Assembly: GCA_039619475.1 (NCBI GenBank)
Contig: CM077115.1
Span: 503,151,352-503,215,351 of the forward strand
Direction: 5' to 3'
Origin: Icerya purchasi
Lineage: Eukaryota > Arthropoda > Insecta > Hemiptera > Monophlebidae
Length of the DNA: 64,000 bases
Position numbers and translations under genes: made by a program. The notes under the pieces are model-generated. The model did not search any database and was not told the DNA's origin. It saw only the letters and a program-made list of their open reading frames with translations. Each line of letters opens with the position of its first letter. Within the stretch, counting starts at the first letter, position 1. Shown piece after piece: positions 22,551 through 35,224 of this stretch.

Positions 22551-24155
22551 AAACTTATTTTTTCTGAACGCTTTTTTTCTTTCGTAAAACAAATTAGTCC
22601 TGTAACGTTTCGAATGAACTGTGTTATACGGAGTGTTTTGAAGGGACTTTTATGTGAATCGACAGATTTTCTTGTAAATAGTAGCATAATCCTGTGGTCG
22701 TTATCGCACAGATCGTCATCATGGCGGTAAAACGAATCAGAACGAAACTGAAGCGGAATTTTCGTAATGACGATCGTTAACGTAAAGTGAATGCTACCCT
22801 ATTATACCACAATATAGTACGAATAAGTATCTATTTTTTTACCTAAACTCTAAACAAGTAAATCCACTTCATGAGACGCGCAATTAACTCGTTCATTTCC
22901 TTCTAATTGCTATTTACAATCCGTTCCAGTAGACGATAAATAATAAATACGTTTCCCACACAAAGACAGCACGTATTTTCTCGTTTAAATTACGATATTA
23001 TACTCCTACATAGGCCGAAAATATTTCCTCTTCCCCCAATCTCTCTGCATTCTCCTGCACTATTATCCGATTATTATGTTTTTCGGTGATGAAACTACCC
23101 GTGCAAACACTGTCACTAGTGATTGTTATACAGTAGTACCTGTTCTTACTTCTGTTACTGTGCTCCAATCGATCCAATTATTTAAAATACAGAATTTTAC
23201 AACGAAACTGAAAAGAACATCTATACATTAGAAAGTCGCATTTTGAGAATAAAAATTACCATTTTATCTTTTTTTTTTTTTTGTAGAATTTTCACAAAAT
23301 TTTCACTGTTAGATATAAATATTTTTGCTATCGTATATTTTCCAAAAGCTAGTATTTTTATTTATACGACCTAGTAAAATTTCCTATTTTCAGCAGAATA
23401 ACATTTTCTAAATTTTAAAGTTGTACATCTTATAATTTAATTAATTTTAAATTTTCGTAAAACTCGTTTTATAAACACGTTCATTTTTTTACGCTGAACT
23501 TGCGAATCCATCGCAAAAAAAATATTTCCAAGGACGTTTACACGATGACATTTTACCGCTCACAACTTTAAAAAAAAAACAACAATATGCTGCACGGAAC
23601 AAAAAATTGAAACTCATATCAATCAAGTTAAAGAAGCAATGGCAGTAAATAGAATTGATTTGCTATGTTATTATTGGTGCGATAGGACACAAACACACCG
23701 ACTTGTTATATTTTCTTATCGTGTGATATCCGTAATTAGTTGTTTTGACACTGATCGGTGTCTTGTTTAAGTATTTGTTTTATCAATGTCTATTTTTCAA
23801 ATTAAAATATAAAAATTTAAACAACACTGACCCGCGTAATTTTACATTAAAATTACAAAGATGAATGAAAAACAAAAAATGTCCTCTACTTCACCCGTTG
23901 TAAAATTTACTGTAATACTGGGAATTGAATATAGGAAAATGTCACTTACGATAAAATTCAAACCAACGAATCGGATAATAAAAAAATATACCAACAACCC
24001 CATTAGAGACTACACATTTGTTTGCCGAAACTTGTTTTAATAGCATATATGTTTATAATTTTGTTAAATAAGAAAGAAAAAAAAAAGGAACTAGTGCGAT
24101 CGTATTCCATCATAAATAGAACCGAATTATAAAGCGGCCCAATGCTAGCACGATA
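22551..24155. other. No gene recognised
   Basis: AT-rich DNA with scattered T and A runs. No exon, RNA gene or transposon domain was supported. Confidence 0.4.
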
Positions 24156-24157
24156 GT

Positions 24158-24242
24158 TTATATACAGCCAGTTCATTAGGCGGTAGTGTTTCGTTCTAGT
24201 TAGACCATTCCATTTACGTAAATTAAAAATATACAAAATGCA
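24158..24242. repeat. Dispersed repeat, copy 1
   Basis: Shares with 35805-35888 the word order GGC(G/A)GTAtagtgttt, CTAGT-A, then ATTCCATTTACGTAAATTA (19 bases here) and AAATATAcAAAA. The similarity is diverged and covers about 80 bp. It may be the tail of a SINE or MITE family. Confidence 0.35.
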
Positions 24243-24954
24243 CGTATTTAATACAAAACAGTAATATGATAGAAATTAGTCTCAATTGAAATATAATCCG
24301 GTATTTCTTTAGATTTTTTTTTTTGCCCACAAAACGTAATGATGAGAATTTAATAGCCTCCTTGTAACTATAATAATCTAATCGTATATCTGGTAACAAT
24401 ACATCAGAAATGGAAGCTGGAGTAGATATGAATCCCGAACGGAAAGTGTAACTAGAGAGTAGAAAGTATAACTGCAACACAAAATGACAACTTGAACGGT
24501 TTATTGTAACAGTTAAAAATTTGGATCACCGTTCACGGTATTTTTTCTGTATCAGATACACCAAACCTGTTATTGCTATTTAACAGACCATCACTAATTG
24601 CCGTACTCGAATACCGTTCAAGCAAGTGCAGGTGCGCGTACTAATCCTGCGTTTTATACGGAAAAAAAATCTTAAAAACCTGAACTACTCTGAAAGAAAC
24701 AAAATCGACAACAAAAATTGTCTACAAAAAGCTTTAAAAAAAAAGAAGCAATGAAACAAATCCCCTAGACCTTCCCCGCCGGTTTGATTGACTGGTAAAG
24801 CAACGCGGAGTGCTATTGTTGAATGGCATCTCCCATCATGTCATAACCTCCATTCCAATTGCTTATTGGCTACATTAGCCAGATCGCAATTTAAGAAAAA
24901 AAAAAAAAAAAAATGAAACAAATACTACTAATGAGTCTTGTGTTTTAAAAATGA

Positions 24955-24987
<33 letters not shown>

Positions 24988-24988
24988 T
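24955..24988. repeat. (AAT)n microsatellite
   Basis: About ten ATA/AAT units following an A run at 24895-24912. Confidence 0.9.
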
Positions 24989-25061
24989 GATTAATTATAA
25001 TACATATGTTCGTTGTAATATAGTGTTTTTCCTCTCTAACAACCAAAATATATGTGTCAAA

Positions 25062-25700
25062 TCAGTTTCGGATCCACGAAGGGGCGGATAGGGGACATCC
25101 CCCCTATAAAGAATCAAAGCCTCTATGAAAAAATTTGTTATAACAGAAAAACTTAATTTATGCTATAAAAGATTTGTATGAATTTTACACCTACGGATTT
25201 TAATAATTAATATTTAATACTATTTTCTAGTAAAACTATTAACGTTCCTTTTTTAATTCCATTTTAAACACAACTGTAGTCGATCGTTTGCAATTTTTAT
25301 TTATTTTTAATTTTTATTTTGTAATGTAAATGAGAAAATAGTTCAATGAGAAATATATATTTTACTTGCTCAAACAAAAATAAAAAAGAAGTCTAATAAA
25401 AATACTATCTTTCCTACTATTTCTAAACTACCATTTTAGCTAGAATTTTATAATTTCGTTTTATTTTTCACCCCTAAATATAAGACAAAAGTTAAATTAA
25501 AAATTGTAATAATCATGTATTTTTAAAACATTTTTAAATTTCTATAAAAGTCGCTATTTGATTTTCTTTATGAAATAGGGATATTTCTTAAATTTACTGT
25601 CTACCGTAGAAAACTTTACGTAATTATATAACCCCTCCCCCCAAATGTTCTTCTTATAATCCCCTCAAAAATGTCCTGGATCCGCCCCCTCATTAAATAC
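25062..25700. repeat. Possible non-autonomous DNA element with GGCGGATCC-type ends
   Basis: The left side carries CGGATCCACGAAGGGGCGGA with CCCCCC close by; the right side, reverse-complemented, carries GGGGGCGGATCCAGGACAT with GGGGGG close by. G-rich GGATCC words facing each other over 640 bp of AT-rich DNA resemble the ends of some hAT-like families. The ends are not a clean match and no target duplication is evident, so this is tentative. Confidence 0.3.
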
Positions 25701-26789
25701 TTCAACTCAAAGAACTGTCTTCGGGAGTATTCCATGATCAGCCAAAAGACGCGTGAATGTAATCTATCACACGTCCCTTGACTGAAGATAGGATAATCCC
25801 GAAAACAAGTATTTAATATATTTTAGTGTTTGTCTTTTATGGTTTCTCAAAACGGCGAAACTAATCATCTTCACGTTTAATCCATTTTTAATTCAATTTA
25901 GTTTCAATGACAATCAGATGTTTTTATTACTTTAATCATATAAACTTTATGTTTAGTATCGTGTTTATTGAATATGCATGTTTAATTTTTAGAATCATTT
26001 TATTAAACTTGATCATTGATACTATTATATATACAGTATAAATATATACATATATAATAGAGATAATAGATAGATAGATATTTCTTAAGAATTGATCAAA
26101 TGATAAAAATGAACAATTTATTTAATTATTAAGCTAATTTTCCAGTGGTTTAAAAATCTCTTTCAGTGTCGGAGTTGTTTTTTTTTTTTAAAGTCTTCGG
26201 TTTCTTTTACTTCACTAAATGGAGAGGATATGTCTTCTATTAGTTCCGATTCTGAGTTTTTTGGTGATCCCTTTGCCCTCTTTTTCTTTGACTTTTTATT
26301 TTCGATCAGTAGTTGTTTACTGCTTTCATTTTTCTCAAAAATAAACAACTTGTTGATGAAATCATACAAAATCACGGGGGTATCACAATTAAATCAAACT
26401 TCATCAAAGCAAAAAAACTTAAGCCAACTTCGCATAAAATTATCCGGTTCAACGTCTCGCCAACCATACCAAATGTGAAGCACCGGAGGAAGTATTGCAA
26501 AACAAACTAGGAATACATTTAGTATCTAAATTTCAATGCTTAGAATGAATCCCGCAGACGAACTTTTTTCATGCGTAATAAGCTGGACGCGACAACTATA
26601 TACAATTACAGATATTAATCAGCTATCGATTCCAGGTCTTTTTGTATCCGCCCAAAATGGCAAAACACATCACATTTTTTAGTCCACATATAAATGATCT
26701 CTTCCTATTCCGTCAGAAATTGTAATGTATATTATGCCCTGTAATTAATACCATAAGCTAGGCTTGATAACCTCATAGTTGTATTAAAG

Positions 26790-26837
<48 letters not shown>

Positions 26838-29290
26838 AATAAATATTACTCATTTTACATCTTTCTTCTTCTTTCATTCTCAACGATTATAATAACAAAC
26901 GATAACATATATCACCATTTCAAAATATTTTATATAAATTTAATCTACGCGTTGTAGATATATAAATAAAAATAAAGTAACAAGTTACGTACGCATCGGA
27001 AAAAAAGAAAATAGGAACGTGAAGGCTGTTTGGTGTAGTTAAGCGGCCAAATGTTACGTGATTTTTACTAAAAAAGAAATCATTTTTTGCTTTGGTCAGT
27101 TGGTTAAAGAAGTACATTTCCTTTCCCTTAAAATAGCGCTGCCTCTCTTCGCCAGACCTAAACCTAGTATATCGCACCACATTTGAACTGCATACATTCG
27201 CTTGACGTCAACAAAAATTATTATTACATTGACTGGAATATGACACAGTCTTGCAGAACGATGTCAGCATTATTAATCCGATGCAGCCGCTAATACAACA
27301 CGCATTATTATATAAACAAAAATATATCGTCCATACAGATCTGGTTTTAGCATTATTGTGCTCATCACAGGAGGCAAAAATTTACGGAATTCATTTCCGC
27401 TTAAAAAACTGTCTCCTCACCTCCTTATACTTATGAAAGTTCGCTTGACGAAGTAATTTTTTTAAACACTTCTTGGTAAACCCTTAATAGCACTCCGTCC
27501 TCTAACAAACATTCATCGAAAATAAAATGATCATAAACTGTTTCTGCGTGTTGAATAGTTTTCCAACGCAAGTTGTACACATAACAGCTGTAAAATATAA
27601 AACCAAATAAATTAAAAATATAAAAAATCAGAAAAAAATGGAACACGTGGTACGAACGAAAATGTGCGCGTGCCTAGAATCCTGCTGTCGGTTAAGGGTA
27701 AATGGGGACCACCTCGTCATGTATCGATGTAAAAAGGAATGCGCATCGCCATTTGTAAATGTTGATTTCGGAAGTGGGAAGGGAAAGAAAAGAAGATGAA
27801 AACAAGAAGAAAGGCTAAGGCCAGAAATATAATAACGGCCGATCTTTTACCAAGGGACACAGTTCGGATTAGCTTTTCACCTCAAATCAACGAAAATGAA
27901 TTGTCGGAGCCCAAAGTAAAAGGCTAGCCTACAAAAATCACAGTTGTAAAAAAAAGGTCCGTGAGAATTTTAAATATCGTTCTCGTTCATGTAAAGTGCT
28001 ATTTTATAAATCAAGAAACGGGGGGGGGGTCTATTCCGTTGCCGATAAGAATCTATGTCGCAATCCGCCATCAGATCAATCGACAACAGTGGTACGGTAT
28101 AATTTGCTAACTTATAATTTATGCTCCACTTTTTACTTGTCTGTTTTTGTTCGTATTTAACACTGTGTTTTTTTAGCGAAGCATTGTATAAAAATTCAAA
28201 TACTAATAATAATGAAAATAATTAAATTTTTAGTCCGCGGTAATTCCACGATGGCATCCCGGAGAGTCTAAACTAAGAACGCTTTTATTAATACACAACA
28301 TAACGAGAGATACGGCAGCTAGAAATGCATGTTCCCATGGCCGGAAAATGCGCCTCTACCAGTAAACATCAATTTTGTCAACGCTCAAAATGCAGACCAC
28401 ATTGCGGGCACCTCCAGCTAAGCGGGTTAAGCATATGAAGGGCGTATTGGATGATAAAAACTTGTTAGCGATTATTTATCTATCTTGCACGCAGAGAATT
28501 CTCAAAACTGAATTGCCTTTTGCTATACCTAACTCTTACATACTTCAGGGCGTTCGTTTCACACTCAAACGTCATAGAAGGAGCTACCTGTTCGATCCTC
28601 TACTTCGCACAAACTTGGACTATTTCTTGTAAAATTAATGGCCCGCTCCTTAATAATATCACCCAGTAAGGGCAATTGTTATTTCCAGGCGTTTTGCAAT
28701 GACTTCGGAAGTTACTGACGACTCTCGCGCAACATAAATACGTTCAAATAAATGAGAACAAAATAAATAATGAACATTATCTACACATTATCAAATAATT
28801 TTCTCGAAAATGTCGAGCGCAAAATAAATTTCCGAACGAATTAACAAATTAATTAAATTTCGCTAGAAACGTTACCCACTGGCAATCGAAAAAATGTGAA
28901 CAGTCAAGGAAACGTCGAAAAGCGCTTGACAATAATTCAACGGTTGAACCGGATAACGCAGAGATATAGCGTGAGAATTAAAACGACATAATAACGAGCG
29001 AACCGTGCTGAAATTCGTCCTCTCTTTCAAAAGGAATAAATCATTCATTTGTTGTTCGTTTGTTACTAAGACGATTCCACTCGCAGCACTGACCACGATA
29101 GCAACTGTTGTAGACCGCTTTATTTAGCCCTTCTCAGCCTCGTCAGTCGCCACATACCCCTCATCATCTTCGAATATTTTGGAAAAATGACACGAGAAAG
29201 AAATTTAAAAAGCTTAAAAATTATCTTAACGGCTGAGAAGTTTTCACAACCGATACTAAAATCTACAGTTAGCCGTAAACTGAACTCAGG
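25701..29290. other. No gene recognised; includes a (TA)n run
   Basis: A TA microsatellite of about 22 units lies at 26791-26835. Small frames such as 28375-28632 (plus, 85 codons) and 26163-26375 (minus, Lys-rich) have no recognisable domain. A G run (about nine) is at 28021-28029. Nothing else supported. Confidence 0.4.
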
Positions 29291-29299
29291 CCTATTCCA

Positions 29300-29880
29300 C
29301 TAAATGGAAAATATATATAAACTTCGGGGGGAAAGAAAACCCAAGCGATCTACCGGAAACAGAAAAAACTGCTATACTACACAAAACCCATTAAACTTTT
29401 CAGGGATAATAATATTGTACCTATTGGGAACCGAATGTAACATATCTTGGAGTGATGTCTTGGACTTGAAAAGTTTAAGTTTCATAAACATATCGGACAC
29501 ATACTAAGTAAAGGTAGTCTCTACTAACAAAATTGCTGTACTCTCTAATATCCGGGACCTCACTACTAAATGTTATTAAATAATTTACGCATCTTCAAGA
29601 CGCAATCTAAATCCCCACCATATGACGCTCCCGCGTACGGGAAACCATTGCAAAATTCCAGGTAATACAAAATAAAACGCATAAACGAATTCCGGGGCTT
29701 GTCCTGGCTCTTCGCAATAATGGAACTACACAACATTGCAAACCTTGAAATGTATCCCGAAAGGATTAACTGGTTAACTAACCGGTTCTTCCATAGATGC
29801 CTACAATCAGATTTTCTACATACCAGGGAGCTCGGTAATCTTAACAGAGGAGGCTAATTCTCCTATGTCGATCCTACATA
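29300..29880 (+). pseudogene. Jockey-clade RT C-terminal relic
   Basis: Plus-strand frames read NRVTYLGV-like sequence (NVTYLGVMSW), then KFHKHIGHIL, TKLLYSLISGTSLLNVIK, YDAPAYGKPLQNSRYYKIKR-like words in a shifted frame, and TTQHCK. This follows the order of the Jockey post-RT region: VxYLGVxLD, LxWxxHI, LYPLIxxxSxLxxxNKLxIY, APxWG, LQxxQNKxLR. Several stops and shifts are present. It is a third, independently decayed Jockey-group insertion in the window. Confidence 0.55.
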
Positions 29881-30754
29881 CACCGTATATGTGTCTTACG
29901 TAAGTTTTTTTTCATTACTAAAGCTGTCATACTGTCTTCAGAATTTTATATAGAACTTGTGATCGAAGATAAAGTAACAAATTGCAATAGATTATTCACC
30001 TAAGCTCTTGATTCATTAGGCCGAAATTATTTTAGATTGCAAATGTTCAAACGTGAAAATAAAATTGTAAATAAATAAGAAAACCGGATGTGATCCTATC
30101 GTTCGTATTCGTTAGCTGTCGTCTCTGGTCCATTGGGTATTTCAGTTTTGTGTCAGCATTGCCAATGATGGTCGCCTCTGACGGTGTGGTAAAAAAAAAA
30201 AAAATGTAAGCTAAGATTAGTTTATCATTATGATTATTAGACGCGCGCAAATTTGCGCGAGCGATGGCTATTGCAGACAATACAAATTTCTTCAACAAAG
30301 CATTTTTAGAAAACTATAAAATACTTTCTTTTTTTTTTTTTTGTTTTTTTTTAATACTACTTGACTGCTCTTTGTTTTTCTCATTTTTACACAATGATTT
30401 TCCCAAAATGAAACTAAGTATTTTTTGCTTTGCGGTTGAGAATGACGAAATTAGACTATCTTTTTTTCTAGATAGGCTACAAAAAGTTTATTTGTTTATA
30501 AAGCAATATATGAGATATATCAAATATTGTTATTGTGTTTTGAGTGTATGCAGTTGTACAGAAAAAGTTGTATATTTGTTTTTTAAATTATTTCATATTT
30601 CTGTCTGGGATACTTACTATTTAAAAATACCAGGTAACTTATTTTCGTTGCTGTTACAGCATTATTTTTGTTTACTCAATGATTCGTTATGCATAACAAT
30701 TATGTAAAACTGTTACATTATTTGTAGGTGAATACATCCTGTTTGTTAAAACTG
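29881..30754. other. No gene recognised; T-rich open frame
   Basis: A 147-codon plus-strand frame (30264-30707) is Phe/Leu/Tyr-rich because the DNA is T-rich. It has no homology that I recognise and no codon signature of a real gene. Confidence 0.35.
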
Positions 30755-30811
30755 TATAATAAAACAAACTTTAATAACAAACAGTTTATTATTAAAGTTT
30801 GTTTTATTATA
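30755..30811. repeat. Perfect 23-bp inverted repeat derived from the PLE 3' end
   Basis: Arms 30755-30777 and 30789-30811 are exact reverse complements with an 11-base spacer. The 29 bases 30755-30783, reverse-complemented, match 9077-9105 at the 3' end of the Penelope-like element exactly, and the right arm repeats 23 of them. This looks like two PLE 3' ends joined tail to tail. Confidence 0.6.
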
Positions 30812-31020
30812 TATGTTACATTATTGTTAATATGTTATGCCTATAATGTTACTAAATATAATCATGTTACGTACATTTTGATTTATGAAATTAAACATTT
30901 GTTATCTATTTTTATTTATATAAAATTTTTTGTACAAATAATACACGACAAAAAAAAAAAAAAGAAAAAAAAGATACAGTTACTGTGCGCGTCAGGTTTT
31001 CTATACATTTAATTTAGTTT

Positions 31021-31175
31021 TAAAAAATCTAGAAAAAATTCAGAAATCCCGAAAGAATCGAGAAACCCGCCGAATAAACTATTGAATTCCCGTAAAATTA
31101 GGGAAATCTCGCAAAATTCGGCAAATCCCGATAATCGAGAATGCCGAAATTTCGAGTTCACCTCTAGACTGAAAG
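31021..31175. repeat. Short repetitive tract of AATCCCGA/TCGAGAA words
   Basis: Words AAATCCCGA, ATCGAGAA and AAATTCGGC alternate in both orientations over about 150 bp, giving a degenerate tandem or inverted structure. No family recognised. Confidence 0.35.
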
Positions 31176-31631
31176 GATATAAGCGCAACGAACAGTCTCA
31201 AAATCTTCGTTTATTAATAATTGCGCTAAATCACGTGGACTTTCCCACATTCTTTAGATAATACAGGTCTTTCACGCTACACGATTATCATGTGTTTTTA
31301 AATTTACTTTTATCGCTTACAGTGATGTTGTTATATTACGAAAGACGTTTGTTTTCAACCAATTTAATTACATTCGTTACAAATACAAATATGCAATGAA
31401 ATACTCTCTATTCACGAGTAAGTGCATTGGCTAACTCTCAACTCTCTTCTTATTGGTTTTTCGTTTCTCTTTTTGATAGCTACATCACCATTCCGCTTAA
31501 TATTTTTTTCCCCCTCCCGATTAATATTGATCGATCTACGCAGAAATTTAAAATTGCCTAAATACGATTGTAGGCTATTGTTCGGAAAAAAACACCAGAC
31601 CATTGTTATGTGAAAAATTCAAAAATATCAG

Positions 31632-31732
31632 AAAGCAACACATCAATGGAAATTTTTTTTGAAAAATCAGGTATGGAAAAAGAACATTTCCAAAAACTTG
31701 TAAAATTCACTATAGAAATTCTTCAGGAAAAG
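31632..31732 (+). other. Candidate small coding exon
   Basis: Bounded by ATATCAG on the left and GAAAAG then GTAAGT on the right, a perfect donor. One frame is open throughout and from its ATG (31646) gives 29 codons: MEIFFEKSGMEKEHFQKLVK followed by FTIEILQEK, ending in phase 0. The composition is protein-like, but no neighbouring exon was found and the acceptor lacks a pyrimidine tract. It could be chance. Confidence 0.22.
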
Positions 31733-31902
31733 GTAAGTACAAAATAACGGACTACACGAAAGTTTATTATCCAACTTTGAACGAAAAACAATATATACAA
31801 AAATTCCGAGTCGGTCTTCGTATATCTTTAAATAAGTTTAATTAATACCATTATAATAATTACATCATTATATTATTATTATTATTATTATGATCATTAT
31901 GA

Positions 31903-31907
<5 letters not shown>

Positions 31908-31946
<39 letters not shown>
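31908..31946. repeat. (TA)n microsatellite, left of MITE
   Basis: TA run interrupted once by TG, ending exactly at the MITE terminus. A related run resumes at the other end of the element. Confidence 0.9.
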
Positions 31947-32174
31947 CAGGGTGCGGCAGCATAACTTCCTTTTTTAAAATGCGCCACTTTTTTTCTACTA
32001 AATTTTTGAAAGAAATAATAACAGAAAATCGAAATAACATACCCTAGATCCCATTGGCAATATGTATGCTTCTTCCCTTGTAGTTGTATTTCGATTTTCT
32101 GTTATTATTTCTCTTTAACAAAAGTTAGTGTAAAAAAAAGTGGCGCATTTTAAAAAAGAAAGTTATCCTGCCGC

Positions 32175-32180
<6 letters not shown>
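31947..32180. mobile_element. Hairpin MITE with about 90-bp terminal inverted repeats inside a TA microsatellite
   Basis: The left end begins CAGGGTGCGGCAGCATAACT and the right end, reverse-complemented, begins TAGGGTGCGGCAGGATAACT. Both continue through AAAATGCGCCACTTTTTTT and AATAATAACAGAAAATCGAA. Only about 45 bp of unique centre remains. TA runs flank both ends, consistent with a TA-targeting Tc1/mariner-type insertion. No coding capacity. The close match of the ends suggests either youth or constraint by a transposase acting in trans. Confidence 0.8.

Positions 32181-32210
<30 letters not shown>
32179..32210. repeat. (TA)n microsatellite, right of MITE
   Basis: Continuation of the TA tract that the MITE interrupts. 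Confidence 0.9.
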
Positions 32211-32212
<2 letters not shown>

Positions 32213-35200
32213 TGTGGTCGTGGTGTGTATGTGCAGTATTTCAAGTATCGGAATTAGGGAACCGAAAAAAAAAAAAAAAAAAATTATCACTACATGTTTC
32301 ACATAAGGCAAAGAGGCACGGATCAATAGCCTGAAGAGCGTGCGGCATTTAGACGGAAATGCACCATTTGCACCACAGCATCTGCAGAATGGAACAGTAT
32401 AAACGTTAACAGTTATTTCTTCACCGCATTGCGAATTTAAAAAAGTAGAGAACAAACCGCTTGAATGGAAACAACGAGCTGAATAGTCAGAATATAGCCT
32501 GAAATTTAACGACTACGTTAGGCACTGCAGTTCAAACGAAAAATCGTTCACCAGAGAACGCACACAGTCTGGTAACGGCAACAAGGATTGCAGCTTTTGA
32601 ATACGTCAAATTTCCCGTCTGACTTTCAAAATCGCCTACCATTGAATAATTAAATGAGCCCCCCCCCGCCGGGAAAACTTGATGTATCTTAACCGTGACC
32701 AGCAATTTCATTAACTTTTAGTCGCGTAATATCAACAAAAATAGGAAATTAATTATCGATATTAAGAATATTAAAGTAAAAAACTGTTTTCTCTATCGGC
32801 GTGCATGTGTGCGTGGCGAATTGTATAAATAGTAAATAAAGGTTCTGCTAATCCGCATTTACAGTTTAACAGCATCTAGTAAGTATACTTCAGCTTGTTT
32901 AATAATTCACACAACCACATATTGTTATTGACCACCAACAGAAATCATAAATTATACGGTAGATGTAATTGTAAAGTTACAATAATACTGGTAACACATT
33001 ACGTAAATCATAAAAAACCCGAAGTGATATAATTATAAAAAAGTAGTGTTTTACATTGCCGATCACCTGGCAAACAATGTTGTTACTAAAAGGTCACAAA
33101 AATGCTCAGCTAGGAACTTCGCTATCATGTTGGTTTTAAATTTTTTTTCTTTTTAAAATAGTTTAAGAAATATCATTCTCGCATACCGAAAACTGGTTTA
33201 AGCGATACAAAACAATTATATACGTATATACTGAGATTATTTCAACATTAAAGGTTGTTTTGCGATTTTTAATTGCGTGTAAAATATTAATTTCATTAAA
33301 TAGAAATAGTTTTTTTTTGTTGTTGTTTTTTTTTTGTATGATTATTGAGCGCATATTCAAAATATAAAAATAATGCAGAGTTATAAACGAAATCAATGTA
33401 AAAAAAAAAAAAAAAGCCATTCTTTCAATTAATTCTCCGCTATTATAAATTGGTTTCAAACTCTATCAACAGACAGCGCAGTTCCATTTGAGCATTCGTA
33501 TTTTTCATATTGATTCGGGGTTAATAATTCGCTTCGTTCGAACTGACAATATACTATATAAAGCTTCAATAAATATTGGATGTTCGCGATTTAGACTATT
33601 TTATATTAGCGGCAATGATTTTTAAATTATTTGTTTAAAAAACAACAACCAACTATTCGTAAATTAACATACCTAGAAAATGTTAATATTTACGTCTGCA
33701 GTATACGTGATAAAATTTCCTACTTTTTATTTATGACGACAACTGTGTACTTGCAGGAATTCTACATTATCAGAGTATTTATTAACAACTTCGCAACTCG
33801 CGGTTCTTTTAATAATGACATTTATATTTATATTATTGAAACCCTTTCGCATACTCAAAGCGAAAAACTTTTACTCGATTTGTTTCCCATTATTATGAAC
33901 ATTTCGAAACCGATTACCAATTTCATATGCTAGACGTTAATGATACATCCAACGACGGTTCGAAAAATTCGTTTACATAGAACATCGACGAATGTGTAGC
34001 GTGTCCTTATTATTGTTTAATATTCGCATTATTTCGTAGCATATTACGACTACAGCAGCGAAATAAACACGATCCATTTGATACGCGCTACGCAACGCAA
34101 AATTCCTTATATTTTTAGCGACGGTATTAATTATAACTTCTTCGGACTAACTGCATGCCAGTCGCAGTAAAAGTTGACCGTTCGTTTCGCGTTATTTACT
34201 AATTAAACTAATTTTTATCTGTCTTCTTTTTTATTCCTTCTAATTATTCATTTCCCGTGCGAAATTTTCTACCGTTTTTCCGGTTAACATAATAAATTTG
34301 CCGGAAAACACTAAATTAACCATTATATTACGATTATGATTCATCGTACCGCTATCGCATTATTGTATTTATCAAAATAACAATCAACTGCTCAACAGAT
34401 TCATTATTAACATTTTAAACCAATTTAAAAATAAAAGTAAACAAGTTTTTATGAAAAAGTTACGCCGATTGCGAAACTTATGAAATAACCGCTTCTCAAA
34501 TACGCCTAGTACCAGCTGGATCCCACAAAGAACGACGCTCTAAGAAAATATCGTCAAAAGGGCAGAGATTAAGAGTGCCTTGCAACAATCACGCTAACCT
34601 TGTCAATATTCTCCGACGATCGCAACGAGCAAGAAGCGCGATGTCGAATCAATTGAATGTCAATCCCAATATCTCCCGCGTTGCACAACTCGACAAATAA
34701 ACCGCAAACGCCCCTAAAGCAACCCTTTTCTCTAACGAAGTTTCCACACAAACGTAAAAACTCCAAAAACAAAATCAGTTTTTAGTCTTTTATTAAACAA
34801 GTGCATTTTGTATCCAACCACCGAGAAAAACGTTTCCAATGAACAAGCACGACCTCGTATAAATTTACCAACAACTGCCGGCTCGTAGTTGTAGTTTTGT
34901 GCAAGATCATCAGCGTGACTGATTAAAGCACATAGCAACTGTTCAAATTTTTCCAGGGCACTTGTAAGTTTAACGTTTTACAAAAATTCCGCGAAAAAAC
35001 CTTCGCCATTCTCATCTACATGCATATATATATATATATATATAATTTTTGCTCATATTATAAAATAGAGATGGAAAAATTGAATTAAATTATGATTGCA
35101 GTACATCCACACATCCTGTTTGATACTAATAAAAGAAGAAAATTCATAAACATTATAACAAAAAAAATCTTTTTTTTTTTTTTTTTTTAGAAAAAAATAA

Positions 35201-35219
35201 CATCATAATTTACCCTAAA
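32211..35219. other. No gene recognised
   Basis: AT-rich DNA with A/T runs (32264-32282, 33309-33335, 33401-33415) and a short TA run at 35021-35044. Two overlapping minus-strand frames at 34569-34938 are less AT-rich but match nothing I know. No RNA gene seen. Confidence 0.4.
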
Positions 35220-35224
35220 AATAG

